DNA from: Sphingomonas sp. PP-CE-1G-424
GTDB taxonomy: Bacteria; Pseudomonadota; Alphaproteobacteria; Sphingomonadales; Sphingomonadaceae
NCBI RefSeq assembly: GCF_004341085.1
Contig: NZ_SLXW01000009.1
Span: 20,984 to 84,983 of the forward strand
Reading direction: 5' to 3'
Length of the DNA stretch: 64,000 nucleotides
A program made the translations under genes and the position numbers. The notes under the pieces were generated by a model. It had not been told where the DNA came from, made no database searches, and worked only from the letters and a program-made list of their open reading frames with translations. Shown here in pieces: positions 7,412-15,919 of this stretch (position 1 is its first letter; each line of letters begins with the position of its first letter).

Positions 7412-8416
7412 ATGACCGATATCCCGAATACCCAGCCAGACAGCCGCGAGACCACGATCCTCGACGCACCCGACCGCATGGTGAAGGTGCGCGAGATGTT
7501 CGGGATCGATTCCGACATGGAAGTGCCGGCTTTCTCCGAAGCCGACGAGCGCGTCCCTGATCTCGATCCGGCGTACGTCTTCGACGCCGACACCACGCTC
7601 GCCGTGCTGGCGGGGTTCGCGCATAACCGTCGCGTGATGGTCCAGGGCTATCACGGTACCGGCAAGTCGACGCATATCGAGCAGGTCGCGGCGCGCCTCA
7701 AATGGCCGTGCATCCGCATCAACCTCGACGCGCACATCAGCCGTATCGACCTGATCGGCCGCGACGCGATTGTGCTGAAGGACGGCCAGCAGATCACCGA
7801 ATTCCGCGAAGGCCTGCTGCCCTGGGCGTTGCAGACCCCAACCGCGCTCGTGTTCGACGAATATGACGCGGGTCGCCCGGACGTGATGTTCGTGATCCAG
7901 CGCGTGCTGGAGACCGAGGGCAAGCTGACGCTGCTCGACCAGAACCGCGTGATCCGTCCGAACCCGTGGTTCCGCCTGTTCGCGACCGCCAACACCGTCG
8001 GCCTCGGCGATACGAGCGGGCTGTATCACGGCACGCAGCAGATCAACCAGGGCCAGATGGACCGCTGGAACATCGTCGTCACGCTCAACTATCTGCCTGC
8101 CAAGGTCGAGGCGCAGATCGTGCTCGCCAAGTCCGGCGAATACGACAAGCCGGAGGGCAAGAAGACCGTCGAGAACATGGTCCGGGTCGCCGACATGACG
8201 CGCAAGGGCTTCGTCAACGGCGACATCTCGACCGTGATGAGCCCGCGTACCGTTATCACCTGGGCCCAGAACGCGCTGATCTTCGGCGACGTCGGCTTCG
8301 CGTTTCGCCTGTCGTTCCTCAACAAGTGCGACGAGGCGGAACGACCACTCGTCGCCGAATATTACCAGCGCGTGTTCGGCAAGGACTTGCCTGAGAGCGT
8401 GGTGGGCAAGGCCTAA
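7412..8416 (+). CDS. cobS: Cobaltochelatase subunit CobS
   Basis: This 334-residue AAA+ ATPase has a Walker A GYHGTGKST (about 79-87), a Walker B ALVFDEYDAG (about 143-152), and the NPWFRLFATANTVG sensor region, all as in CobS. CobS with CobT forms the chaperone-like complex that, with CobN, inserts cobalt into hydrogenobyrinate a,c-diamide in the aerobic B12 pathway. The length matches the family. It is followed 4 bp later by cobT. No CobN is in the window. Homologues also occur in non-B12 chelatase-like complexes, but the adjacent cobT supports the standard assignment. Confidence 0.95.
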   Translation: MTDIPNTQPDSRETTILDAPDRMVKVREMFGIDSDMEVPAFSEADERVPDLDPAYVFDADTTLAVLAGFAHNRRVMVQGYHGTGKSTHIEQVAARLKWPCIRINLDAHISRIDLIGRDAIVLKDGQQITEFREGLLPWALQTPTALVFDEYDAGRPDVMFVIQRVLETEGKLTLLDQNRVIRPNPWFRLFATANTVGLGDTSGLYHGTQQINQGQMDRWNIVVTLNYLPAKVEAQIVLAKSGEYDKPEGKKTVENMVRVADMTRKGFVNGDISTVMSPRTVITWAQNALIFGDVGFAFRLSFLNKCDEAERPLVAEYYQRVFGKDLPESVVGKA

Positions 8417-8420
8417 GCCT

Positions 8421-10244
8421 TTGGCCAACGAAACCCCTCTCGATCGCTTCAAGGCGGTTCTTGCCGGCACCGCGCGTGCGATCTCGGAGGAGCCGGAGGT
8501 CGAACTCGCCTTCACCGCCGATGCGCCGACGCAGAGTGGCAAGCACATCAAGGTGCCGATGCCTGCTCGCGCCCTGCCGCTAGAGCAGGTGGCCGAGGCG
8601 CGTGGGTTTGCCGACGGGTTCGCGCTGCGGTTGAAGCATCACGACATCGCGCTGCATAATCGTGCGGCGCCGGTCGAGGCGGTTGCGCGTGCAGTGTTCG
8701 ATTCCGTCGAGGCTGCTCGAGTCGAGGCACTCGGATCGCGTGGCTATGCCGGCATCACCGAGAACCTCGACCGCGCGCTCGACGTCCGCCTAAGGGCAGA
8801 CCCGATTACACGCGCGCGCAATCGCGACGAAGTGCCGCTGTCGACCGCGCTCGGTCTGATGGTGCGCGAGCGGCTGACCGGGCAGGAATCGCCCGCGATC
8901 GCCGCGCCCGGTCTCGCGCTGGTGCGTGAGTGGATCGAGAGCAAGACCGACCTCGCCGCGCTGGCCTATGCGCTCGACGACCAGAAGGCGTTCCAGGGTC
9001 TTGCGCGGAAAATGCTGCAGGAACTCGAACTGGTCGAGGGCGATCAGGTCCCCGAGGAGAGCGACGAAGGCGGCTCCGAGGACGAGGGCACCGACGAGCA
9101 GCAGCAGGACGAGGGCGACGAAGGCGACGACCAGGGCGAGGACGGCCAGGGCGAAGTCGAAGCACGCGGCGAACAGTCCGAGCAGCAGAACGAGGAAAGC
9201 GACGGCCAGGAGCAGAGCGATGAGTCGATGGACGACATCGACGGCGAGCCCGGCGACGATGGCGAGGAAGGCATGCAGCCGGTCCGCCCGAACCGTCCCT
9301 TCGCGGACATGGGCGGCGCGTTCGACTACAAGCCGTGGACGACGCAATTCGACGAAGTGATCGCTGCTACCGAGCTGTGCGACGCCGACGAACTGGCGCG
9401 GCTGCGCGGCTATCTCGACCAGCAACTCGTGCATCTGCAATCGACCGTGTCGAAGCTCGCCAATCGGCTCCAGCGGCGGCTGATGGCGCAGCAGTCGCGG
9501 TCGTGGGATTTCGACCAGGAGGAGGGCATCCTCGACGCGGCGCGGCTAGCGCGCGTGATCGTCAACCCGACTCTGTCGCTAAGCTACAAGGCCGAACGCG
9601 AGACCGATTTCCGCGACACCGTGGTGACGTTGCTGATCGACAATTCCGGCTCCATGCGCGGTCGCCCGATTTCGATCGCGGCGATCAGCGCGGACATTCT
9701 CGCGCGCACGCTGGAGCGCTGCGGCGTGAAGACCGAGATCCTCGGCTTCACGACGCGTGCGTGGAAGGGCGGGCAGAGCCGTGAGACGTGGCTGGCCGCA
9801 GGACGTCCGCCGCAGCCGGGTCGGCTCAACGACATCCGCCACATCGTCTACAAGCGTGCCGACGAACCGTGGCGCCGCGCGCGCAACTCGCTCGGCCTGA
9901 TGATGCGCGAGGGGTTGCTGAAGGAGAATATCGACGGCGAGGCGCTGATGTGGGCGCATGCGCGGCTGGTCGCACGGCCCGAGGAACGCCGCATCCTGAT
10001 GGTGATCAGCGACGGCGCGCCGGTCGACGATTCGACGCTCAGCGTGAACTCGGGTTCGTATCTCGAACGCCATCTGCGCCAAGTGATCGGCTGGATCGAG
10101 AGCAAGTCGCCGGTCGAACTGGTCGCGATCGGCATCGGTCACGACGTCACCCGTTATTACGCGCGCGCCGTGACGATCATGGACGTGGAGCAATTGGGTG
10201 GGACGATCATCGAACAGCTGGCCTCGCTGTTCGATACCGAGTGA
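8421..10244 (+). CDS. cobT: Cobaltochelatase subunit CobT
   Basis: A 607-residue CobT with three recognisable parts: an N-terminal helical domain (1-205); a very acidic Glu/Asp/Gln-rich linker (about 210-290); and a C-terminal von Willebrand A domain whose MIDAS DNSGSMRG lies at about 409-416. CobT is the second ATPase-complex subunit for cobalt insertion. The start appears to be TTG 8421 (LANETPLD), since no ATG or GTG lies between the cobS stop and the conserved N-terminus. Coupling to cobS is tight. Confidence 0.94.
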   Translation: MANETPLDRFKAVLAGTARAISEEPEVELAFTADAPTQSGKHIKVPMPARALPLEQVAEARGFADGFALRLKHHDIALHNRAAPVEAVARAVFDSVEAARVEALGSRGYAGITENLDRALDVRLRADPITRARNRDEVPLSTALGLMVRERLTGQESPAIAAPGLALVREWIESKTDLAALAYALDDQKAFQGLARKMLQELELVEGDQVPEESDEGGSEDEGTDEQQQDEGDEGDDQGEDGQGEVEARGEQSEQQNEESDGQEQSDESMDDIDGEPGDDGEEGMQPVRPNRPFADMGGAFDYKPWTTQFDEVIAATELCDADELARLRGYLDQQLVHLQSTVSKLANRLQRRLMAQQSRSWDFDQEEGILDAARLARVIVNPTLSLSYKAERETDFRDTVVTLLIDNSGSMRGRPISIAAISADILARTLERCGVKTEILGFTTRAWKGGQSRETWLAAGRPPQPGRLNDIRHIVYKRADEPWRRARNSLGLMMREGLLKENIDGEALMWAHARLVARPEERRILMVISDGAPVDDSTLSVNSGSYLERHLRQVIGWIESKSPVELVAIGIGHDVTRYYARAVTIMDVEQLGGTIIEQLASLFDTE

Positions 10245-10260
10245 TCCTTAGGCGGGCGGC

Positions 10261-10503
10261 GTGATCGCTGCGCCGGCCGGGGGATTCCATGGCCCCGTCA
10301 AGCGCTCGATCACGATCGCCGGCCACCAGACCTCGATCAGCCTCGAGCCCGTCTTCTGGCAGGCGCTCGAGGCCGTAGCGGTGCGTCTCGGTTTGCCGCT
10401 GTCCGCGCTCGTCGCCGAAATCGACGCGATCCGCATCGTCGCGGACGATCCACCGAACCTAGCTAGCGCGTTAAGAACATGGCTGTTCGATGATATAGGT
10501 TGA
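10261..10503 (+). CDS. Ribbon-helix-helix domain protein
   Basis: This 80-residue protein starts at GTG 10261, 16 bp after cobT. It contains the segment PVKRSITIAGHQTSISLEPVFWQALE followed by two helices (LPLSALVAEID), the pattern of the alphaproteobacterial RHH_4-type DNA-binding family. Members are small dimeric putative regulators often found near transporter or B12-related genes. Its target is unknown, but it immediately precedes the Fur-boxed promoter of the siderophore receptor. Confidence 0.8.
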   Translation: MIAAPAGGFHGPVKRSITIAGHQTSISLEPVFWQALEAVAVRLGLPLSALVAEIDAIRIVADDPPNLASALRTWLFDDIG

Positions 10504-10545
10504 GAACTACTCGCATTAGCGTTGACAGTGCGAACGACTCTCAAT
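10499..10545 (+). promoter_or_regulatory. Tandem Fur-type boxes and promoter
   Basis: Two imperfect palindromes of the form TGNGAAC-N2-CTCNCA are visible: TTGAGAACTACTCGCATTA (10500-10518) and GTGCGAACGACTCTCAAT (10528-10545). They flank a TTGACA hexamer at 10522-10527 that fits a -35 element. The next gene is a TonB-dependent siderophore receptor, so iron-dependent repression by a Fur-family protein is the natural reading. Confidence 0.75.
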
Positions 10546-10577
10546 AGCGAGCCCCTCAAGAGCAAAGGGGTTTGTCT

Positions 10578-13064
10578 ATGTCGCTACCATCGCCGCGCGC
10601 ATCCGTGCCGCGTTCGTCCACCGTGCCAGCATTTCTCGCGTTGTCGTGCGTCGGCGCCTTCGCGACCGCGCCGGCCTATGCGGCGGATGCCGATAAACCC
10701 GCGGCACCGGTGACCGACGCACAGCAACGCGACGAAATCCTCGTCAACGGTCAGCGCGAGCGCGACTCCGGCCCCAAGCAGGTCGCGCCACTGGTCGACA
10801 CGCCGCGCTCGGTGATCGTGCTGCCGAAGGAAGTGATCGAACAGACCGGATCGAACAGCCTCGCCGACGCGCTGCGGACCGTGCCCGGCATCACCTTCGG
10901 CGCGGCCGAGGGTGGCAATCCGATCGGCGACCGCCCCTTCATCCGCGGCTTCGACAGCCAGGGCAGCATCTATGTCGACGGCGTCCGAGATCTCGCCGCA
11001 CAGACGCGCGAAGTGTTCGCGGTCGACTCGGTGCAGATCGTCCGCGGCTCGGATTCGACGCTCGGCGGCCGCGGCTCGGCGGGCGGCACGATCAACATCC
11101 TGTCGCGCCTGCCGCAGCTCGAGAACTTTGGATCGCTCAGCGGCAGCTACGGCGAGGCGGACTACAAGCGCATCACCGGCGACGTGAACCTCAAGATTTC
11201 CGACACCGCCGCGTTCCGCATCGAAGGCATGTGGCACGATCAGGACGTCGCCGGGCGCGATGCGATCTGGGCGAAGCGCTGGGGCATCGCGCCGTCGTTC
11301 GCGGTCGGGCTCGGCACGCCGACCCGGCTGACCGCCAGCTTCTATCACATGGAGAGCAAGGAACTGCCCGACAGCGGCATCCCGTATCTCTATACGATTG
11401 CCAACCACCCCGGCACCGGCAACATCTCGACCCAGCCTGCGCTCGGCACCGTGACGACCGCCGGCGGCCAGACCGGCTACGTCTCGCGCAAGAACTTCTA
11501 CGGCTTGGCCAATCGCGACTTCCGCGATGCCAACACCAATCAGGCGACGATCCGCGTCGAGCATGATTTCGGCGGCATCACGCTGCGCAATACCGCGCGC
11601 TACACGCACAGCGACCAGAGCTACATCTTCACGTTGCCCGACGACAGCCAGGGCAACGTCTACGGCACCACCGCGACCAACACCGGCGCGAACGTGACCA
11701 ATGGCGGCTATGTCTGGACGCGCGGCAACACGCGCTACGGCTATAGCGAGAGCATCGTTGACCAGACCGACCTGTACGGCAAGTTCGACACCGGCGGGAT
11801 CGAGCACAGCTTCTCGCTCGGCACTGAAATCTCATGGGAGAAGACGCGCCGCGGCGCGTTCGTGTCCGCCAACGGATCGACGATCTCGCCACGCTGCAAC
11901 ACCGCGACGATCGCGCGGTCCTATTGCGTGAGCCTGTTCGATCCGAACCCGAACGCACCGTGGGTGAACTACACGAGCGACACGTCGACCACGCCGACCC
12001 CGATCGTGAAGGGCGCGACGTCCGCCGAAACCCAGAACGACGCCAATACCAAGGCGGTTTATGCGTTTGATTCGATCACGCTGATGCCGGCGCTGATCCT
12101 GAACTTGGGTGCGCGCTACGATCGGTTCGAATCCACCATCACCCTTCCGGGCGCGACGCAAACGAAGGTCAAGCGCGTCGACAACCTGTTCAACTGGCAG
12201 GCCGGCTTGGTGTTCAAGCCGACGCCGGAGACCAGCCTGTACGCAAGCTATGCGACCGCCGCGACGCCGCCCAACAGTCTGCTCGGCGAAGGCCGCGAGG
12301 ATAATGCGATCACGGTCGCGACGCTCAGCCTGCTGAAGCCGCAGAAGACCAAGTCCTACGAGGTCGGCGCGAAGGCCAGCCTGTTCGGCGAGAAGCTCCA
12401 GCTTGGCGCTGCGGCGTTCCAGACCGAGATCTCGAACGCGCGCGTGCTCGACGATTCGAACACCGCGTCGTTCATTGGCGAGACCCGTATCCGTGGCGTC
12501 GAGTTCAACGTCAGCGGGACGATCCTGCCAGGCTGGACCGTCTTCGGCGGGTTCACGCATCTCGATCCGAAGATCATCGACGGCGGCTCGACGATCCTGA
12601 CCGCGCCGGCGATCACGCGCACCGCGAACGGCGTTACCACCGTCATCCAGCCGGCCCGGACGATCGGCGTCGTGTCGGTCAACACCGGCAAGCAGGTCCC
12701 GCAGACCGCGAAGAACAGCTTCACCGCGACCACCAACGTCGCCGTGACCAAGCGGCTTCAGATCGGCGGCACGGCTCTGTACATGGACGAGCAGATCGGC
12801 GGCTATGCCGACAACCGCACCGCGACGCAGACTGCGGCGGGGGTCGTGTCGGTCAACCCGGCGACCAAGGTCCTGACGCGCAGCACGCCCGACTACTGGC
12901 GCTTCGATGCACGCGCGAGCTACAAGCTGACCGACAATGTCGACCTCAGCGTCAATGCGCAGAATTTGACGAACAAGACCTATTTCTCGCAGACCTATGC
13001 CAGCCACTATGCGACGCTTGCGGCCGGTCGCACGATCTTCGGCACGGTGAACCTGCGGTTCTGA
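10578..13064 (+). CDS. TonB-dependent siderophore receptor (Fiu-like)
   Basis: An 828-residue outer-membrane receptor. The signal peptide ends around AYA-ADADK. A TonB-box-like DEILVNG motif follows, then a plug domain (about 65-175: TPRSVIVLPKEVIEQTG, RPFIRGFDSQGSIYVDGVRD, VQIVRGSDSTLGGRGSAGGTINI) and a 22-strand barrel ending in the aromatic LRF. The plug resembles catecholate receptors such as Fiu, which transport ferric-siderophore complexes with TonB energy. ATG 10578 has the ribosome-binding sequence AAAGGGG 7 bp upstream and is preferred to TTG 10572. It heads an operon with a Sel1 protein and a PiuC-type hydroxylase, a known receptor/hydroxylase pairing. Confidence 0.93.
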   Translation: MSLPSPRASVPRSSTVPAFLALSCVGAFATAPAYAADADKPAAPVTDAQQRDEILVNGQRERDSGPKQVAPLVDTPRSVIVLPKEVIEQTGSNSLADALRTVPGITFGAAEGGNPIGDRPFIRGFDSQGSIYVDGVRDLAAQTREVFAVDSVQIVRGSDSTLGGRGSAGGTINILSRLPQLENFGSLSGSYGEADYKRITGDVNLKISDTAAFRIEGMWHDQDVAGRDAIWAKRWGIAPSFAVGLGTPTRLTASFYHMESKELPDSGIPYLYTIANHPGTGNISTQPALGTVTTAGGQTGYVSRKNFYGLANRDFRDANTNQATIRVEHDFGGITLRNTARYTHSDQSYIFTLPDDSQGNVYGTTATNTGANVTNGGYVWTRGNTRYGYSESIVDQTDLYGKFDTGGIEHSFSLGTEISWEKTRRGAFVSANGSTISPRCNTATIARSYCVSLFDPNPNAPWVNYTSDTSTTPTPIVKGATSAETQNDANTKAVYAFDSITLMPALILNLGARYDRFESTITLPGATQTKVKRVDNLFNWQAGLVFKPTPETSLYASYATAATPPNSLLGEGREDNAITVATLSLLKPQKTKSYEVGAKASLFGEKLQLGAAAFQTEISNARVLDDSNTASFIGETRIRGVEFNVSGTILPGWTVFGGFTHLDPKIIDGGSTILTAPAITRTANGVTTVIQPARTIGVVSVNTGKQVPQTAKNSFTATTNVAVTKRLQIGGTALYMDEQIGGYADNRTATQTAAGVVSVNPATKVLTRSTPDYWRFDARASYKLTDNVDLSVNAQNLTNKTYFSQTYASHYATLAAGRTIFGTVNLRF

Positions 13065-13071
13065 GGATGAT

Positions 13072-13818
13072 ATGACGGCGATCGATACCCTCACGCCCGG
13101 CGCCATCGCCGCGCGCCTCTCCGGAAGCCCGGAGGAGCGCGCGGCGTTCGTGCGCGAGGCAGCGGATGCGGGCGTGGCGGAGGCGCAGGCGGTTTACGGG
13201 CAGATGCTGCTCGACGGCATCGGCGTCGTGGCCGATCCGGTAGCGGCGCTTGGGTGGTTCACCAAGGCGGCGGCGCAGCATCACGTGATGGCACTCAACA
13301 TGGTCGGACGGTGCTACGATCTCGGCTGGGGCACGGCCGTCGACAAGGCGCGCGCGGCGCAATGCTACCGGATCGCCGCCGAGCGCGGGCTCGATTGGGC
13401 GATGTATAATTACGCGACGCTGCTCGCGCTGGGGGAGGGTGTCGCCGAAGACAAGCCGGCGGCATTGGCGTTGCTGGAGACGGTCGCGGGGATGGATTCG
13501 GGGCTCGCCATTGCGAAGGCGATCAACTTCGTCGGCAGTTTTGCGGAAGACGGCTGGGCGTGCGAGCGCGATCTGGTGCGGGCCGCTGAATGCTATGCAC
13601 GGGCAGCGGAGGGCGGCGATTTCCGCGGATGCTTCAATCACGCGCGGATGCTGGGCGCGGCGGGGGATGTCGACGCGGCGCTGGTCTGGTTGAAACAAGC
13701 CGGCGCGCGGGGCAACGCGGCGTTTCGGGACAAGGCCGTAGCATGGCTGGCGGCTAGCGATATTCCCGCGTTCCGCACTGCTGGCGTGGCCGCATTGCGT
13801 GAAGGTGCGGCATGTTGA
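13072..13818 (+). CDS. Sel1-repeat protein
   Basis: A 248-residue all-helical protein built of Sel1/TPR-like repeats, for example AEAQAVYGQMLLDGIGVVADPVAALGWF, DWAMYNYATLLALGEGVAEDKPAALALL and DFRGCFNHARMLG. No signal peptide is visible. It starts 7 bp after the receptor stop and its 3' end overlaps the piuC start by 7 bp, so it is translated as part of the iron-uptake operon. Sel1 proteins between Fiu-type receptors and PiuC-type hydroxylases recur in this group; their exact role is unknown, and protein-protein scaffolding is the family-level expectation. Confidence 0.88.
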   Translation: MTAIDTLTPGAIAARLSGSPEERAAFVREAADAGVAEAQAVYGQMLLDGIGVVADPVAALGWFTKAAAQHHVMALNMVGRCYDLGWGTAVDKARAAQCYRIAAERGLDWAMYNYATLLALGEGVAEDKPAALALLETVAGMDSGLAIAKAINFVGSFAEDGWACERDLVRAAECYARAAEGGDFRGCFNHARMLGAAGDVDAALVWLKQAGARGNAAFRDKAVAWLAASDIPAFRTAGVAALREGAAC

Positions 13819-14495
13819 TCGCCGTTCCCGAGGTGCTCGATCCGGCGGAAGTGGCACGAGTGCGGAGCGTCATCGATGCGGCCGAATGGATCGACGGCAA
13901 CGCGACCTCCGGCCAGCAATCGGCGCTCGCCAAGCGCAACGAGCAACTGCCCGAGGACTCCGGCGCAGCGCGCGAGGCTGGTGGGATCATCCTCGACGCG
14001 CTCGGCCGCTCCGCGCTGTTCGTCGCCGCCGCGCTGCCGCTGAAAGTGTTCCCGCCGCTGTTCAACCGCTATGCCGGCGGCCAGGATTTCGGGCTCCACG
14101 TCGACACTGCGATCCGGATCAAGCGCGGCTCCGACTTCCGCATCCGCAGCGACCTGTCCGCCACGCTCTTCCTCGCCGATCCCGAGACCTATGACGGCGG
14201 CCAACTCGTGATCGAGGACCAGTTCGGCCCGCAATCGGTCAAGCTCCCGGCCGGGCACATGGTAGTGTACCCCGCCTCCAGCCTGCACCGCGTCGCACCG
14301 GTCACGCGCGGTGTGCGCATCGCGTCGTTCTTCTGGTTGCAGTCGATGGTCCGCGACGACGGCGCGCGGCGGATCCTGTTCGATCTCGACCAGGGCGTGC
14401 AGGCGGTCGCAGCCGCGCAAGGGCAGGGCGATCCGGCGACGGTGCGGCTGACTGGGGTGTACCATAACCTGCTGCGTCGCTGGGCGGATGTCTGA
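13812..14495 (+). CDS. piuC: Fe(II)/2-oxoglutarate dioxygenase, PiuC/YbiX type
   Basis: A 227-residue PKHD-type hydroxylase. The double-stranded beta-helix carries an HVDTAI iron-binding motif (His/Asp at about 96-98), a distal His in SSLHRVAPVTRGVR and the Arg that holds 2-oxoglutarate. The N-terminus MLIAVPEVLDPAEVARVR and the closing VYHNLLRRWADV are as in PiuC/YbiX. These enzymes are co-regulated with catecholate receptors and are thought to modify or help release iron from siderophores. The start overlaps the preceding gene by 7 bp. Confidence 0.92.
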   Translation: MLIAVPEVLDPAEVARVRSVIDAAEWIDGNATSGQQSALAKRNEQLPEDSGAAREAGGIILDALGRSALFVAAALPLKVFPPLFNRYAGGQDFGLHVDTAIRIKRGSDFRIRSDLSATLFLADPETYDGGQLVIEDQFGPQSVKLPAGHMVVYPASSLHRVAPVTRGVRIASFFWLQSMVRDDGARRILFDLDQGVQAVAAAQGQGDPATVRLTGVYHNLLRRWADV

Positions 14496-14506
14496 GCACG
14501 GTCCGC

Positions 14507-14582
14507 CATCCTGACGAAAGTCAGGACCCAGAGCCAAGCGGCGTAACGCCCGTGATCCTGGGTCCTGACTTTCGTCAGGATG
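14507..14582. repeat. Perfect 24-bp inverted repeat after piuC
   Basis: The arm at 14507-14530 (core CCTGACGAAAGTCAGGACCC) is matched exactly by 14559-14582, with a 28-base loop. It begins 12 bp after the piuC stop and precedes the PepSY gene, so it may act as a partial terminator or processing hairpin. Each arm also holds a smaller CTGACGAAAGTCAG palindrome. Confidence 0.75.
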
Positions 14583-14649
14583 ACGGGGAGGGGAAGGATG
14601 GACTTGCGTACGCCTGCCATGCCACGCTCCACGAACGGGGGAATATTCG

Positions 14650-15762
14650 ATGAGTAATTTGGCGATGCGGCGGGCGTGGTTTCAGGTCCACAAGTGGATC
14701 GGGCTGATTCTCGCGATCCTGATCATTCCGTTGTCGCTCAGCGGCGCGGCGCTGGTGTGGCATGACGCGCTCGACCGGATCGTCGATCCGACGCGCTATG
14801 CGGTGTCGGGAACGACGGTGCTCGGCCCGGACGCCTATGTCGCGGCGGCGGCGGCGCGGCTCACGCACGGCGAACGGATCGCGCAGTTGACGATGCCCGA
14901 GGACGGCGGGCCGGTCGTCATTGCCGCCGCCGCCGCCGTCGGGACCGTATCCAAGCGGCCGGGACCGCCGCAGCGGACGATGGTGTATCTCGATCCGCCG
15001 ACCGCGCGCGTGCTGGAGGTGTCCCCGTCGAACGGTGGGCTCGTGCGGTTTCTGCACGTGCTGCACGGCAGCTTGCAACTGCCCGGCGTAGGGCGCTCGA
15101 TCGTCGGCTGGATCGGCGTGGCGATGATGGTGTCGTGCTTTACCGGGCTGTGGCTGTGGTGGCCGACCGTGGGCAAATGGTCGCGCGGGCTGCGGTTCCG
15201 GCGACATCGTAATGTCGATACCAACCTGCATCACCTGTTCGGGTTCTGGATCGTGCTGCCGCTGTTCGTGCTGTCGCTGACCGGCGCGTGGATCTCGTTC
15301 CCGCAATTCTTCGGGAAGATCACGGGGGAGGCGTCGCGGCCCAGAGGCGGTCCCGATCGCGGCGCTATGATGCGCGCGAAACCACTGGCCAAGCCGGCGC
15401 AACCGCTCGCCGTGGCGATCGGCAAGGCGCGCGTCCTGGCGGGTGGCGCGCCGCTCCGCAGTGTCGCATGGCCGACCGATCTCAGCGCCGACTGGACCGT
15501 GACGTTCGCCCGCGGGACGACGCCGGTTGGGGTGAAGATCGCCGACGACACCGGCGGCGCGACCGCTGCCCCCGCGCGGCCGCAGGGCGGGGTGGCGCGA
15601 TGGATGCGGCGGATCCATGACGGCACCGACATGGGCACGCTGTGGCAGGTGGTTATCTTTCTCGGCGGGATATTGCCGGCGGTGCTGGCGGTGACCGGGG
15701 TGATCATGTGGTGGCGCGCAAGGGGGTGGAAGGCGGAACTGGCGGCGCGGCGGGCGGCGTAA
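14650..15762 (+). CDS. PepSY-associated TM protein (putative iron reductase)
   Basis: A 370-residue inner-membrane protein. TM1 is at about 15-38 (WIGLILAILIIPLSLSGAALVW), a periplasmic PepSY region follows, then TM helices at about 155-178, 200-220 and 333-353. The His-containing HKWIG, HVLHGSL, NLHHLFG and RRIHDGT segments fit heme or metal ligation, as in the PepSY_TM family that sits beside TonB receptors. Ferric-siderophore reduction in the periplasm or inner membrane is the usual proposal for the family. Placement 154 bp downstream of piuC supports membership of the iron regulon. Confidence 0.88.
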   Translation: MSNLAMRRAWFQVHKWIGLILAILIIPLSLSGAALVWHDALDRIVDPTRYAVSGTTVLGPDAYVAAAAARLTHGERIAQLTMPEDGGPVVIAAAAAVGTVSKRPGPPQRTMVYLDPPTARVLEVSPSNGGLVRFLHVLHGSLQLPGVGRSIVGWIGVAMMVSCFTGLWLWWPTVGKWSRGLRFRRHRNVDTNLHHLFGFWIVLPLFVLSLTGAWISFPQFFGKITGEASRPRGGPDRGAMMRAKPLAKPAQPLAVAIGKARVLAGGAPLRSVAWPTDLSADWTVTFARGTTPVGVKIADDTGGATAAPARPQGGVARWMRRIHDGTDMGTLWQVVIFLGGILPAVLAVTGVIMWWRARGWKAELAARRAA

Positions 15763-15763
15763 G

Positions 15764-15915
15764 CTTTCCCTCGCCCCTTCGGGGAGAGGGAAGGAGGAGC
15801 TCTCGCGACGGGAGGGTGAGGGGGGGGTGGGATTTTCGCCCCGAGCCTCATTCCCCTCACCCTCCCACGCGCAAGAGCACGCGGGCCCCTCCCTCTCCCC
15901 GCAGGGGAGAGGGGT
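15764..15915. repeat. GC-rich palindromic spacer between convergent genes
   Basis: Short hairpins CTCGCCCCTTCGGGGAGAG (about 15770-15789) and CTCTCCCCGCAGGGGAGAG (about 15893-15912) flank a Pro/Gly-rich noncoding stretch between the PepSY and glutamate dehydrogenase genes, which converge here. A bidirectional terminator role is plausible. Confidence 0.55.
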
Positions 15916-15919
15916 TAAG

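Noticed and set aside
7412..10244. Cobalamin riboswitch ahead of cobS or the TonB receptor
   Set aside because: No B12-box-like sequence was found in the short leaders; the receptor leader has Fur-type boxes instead.
10584..13106. Minus-strand open frames opposite the siderophore receptor
   Set aside because: Antisense translation of a GC-rich gene, no start signal or family features.
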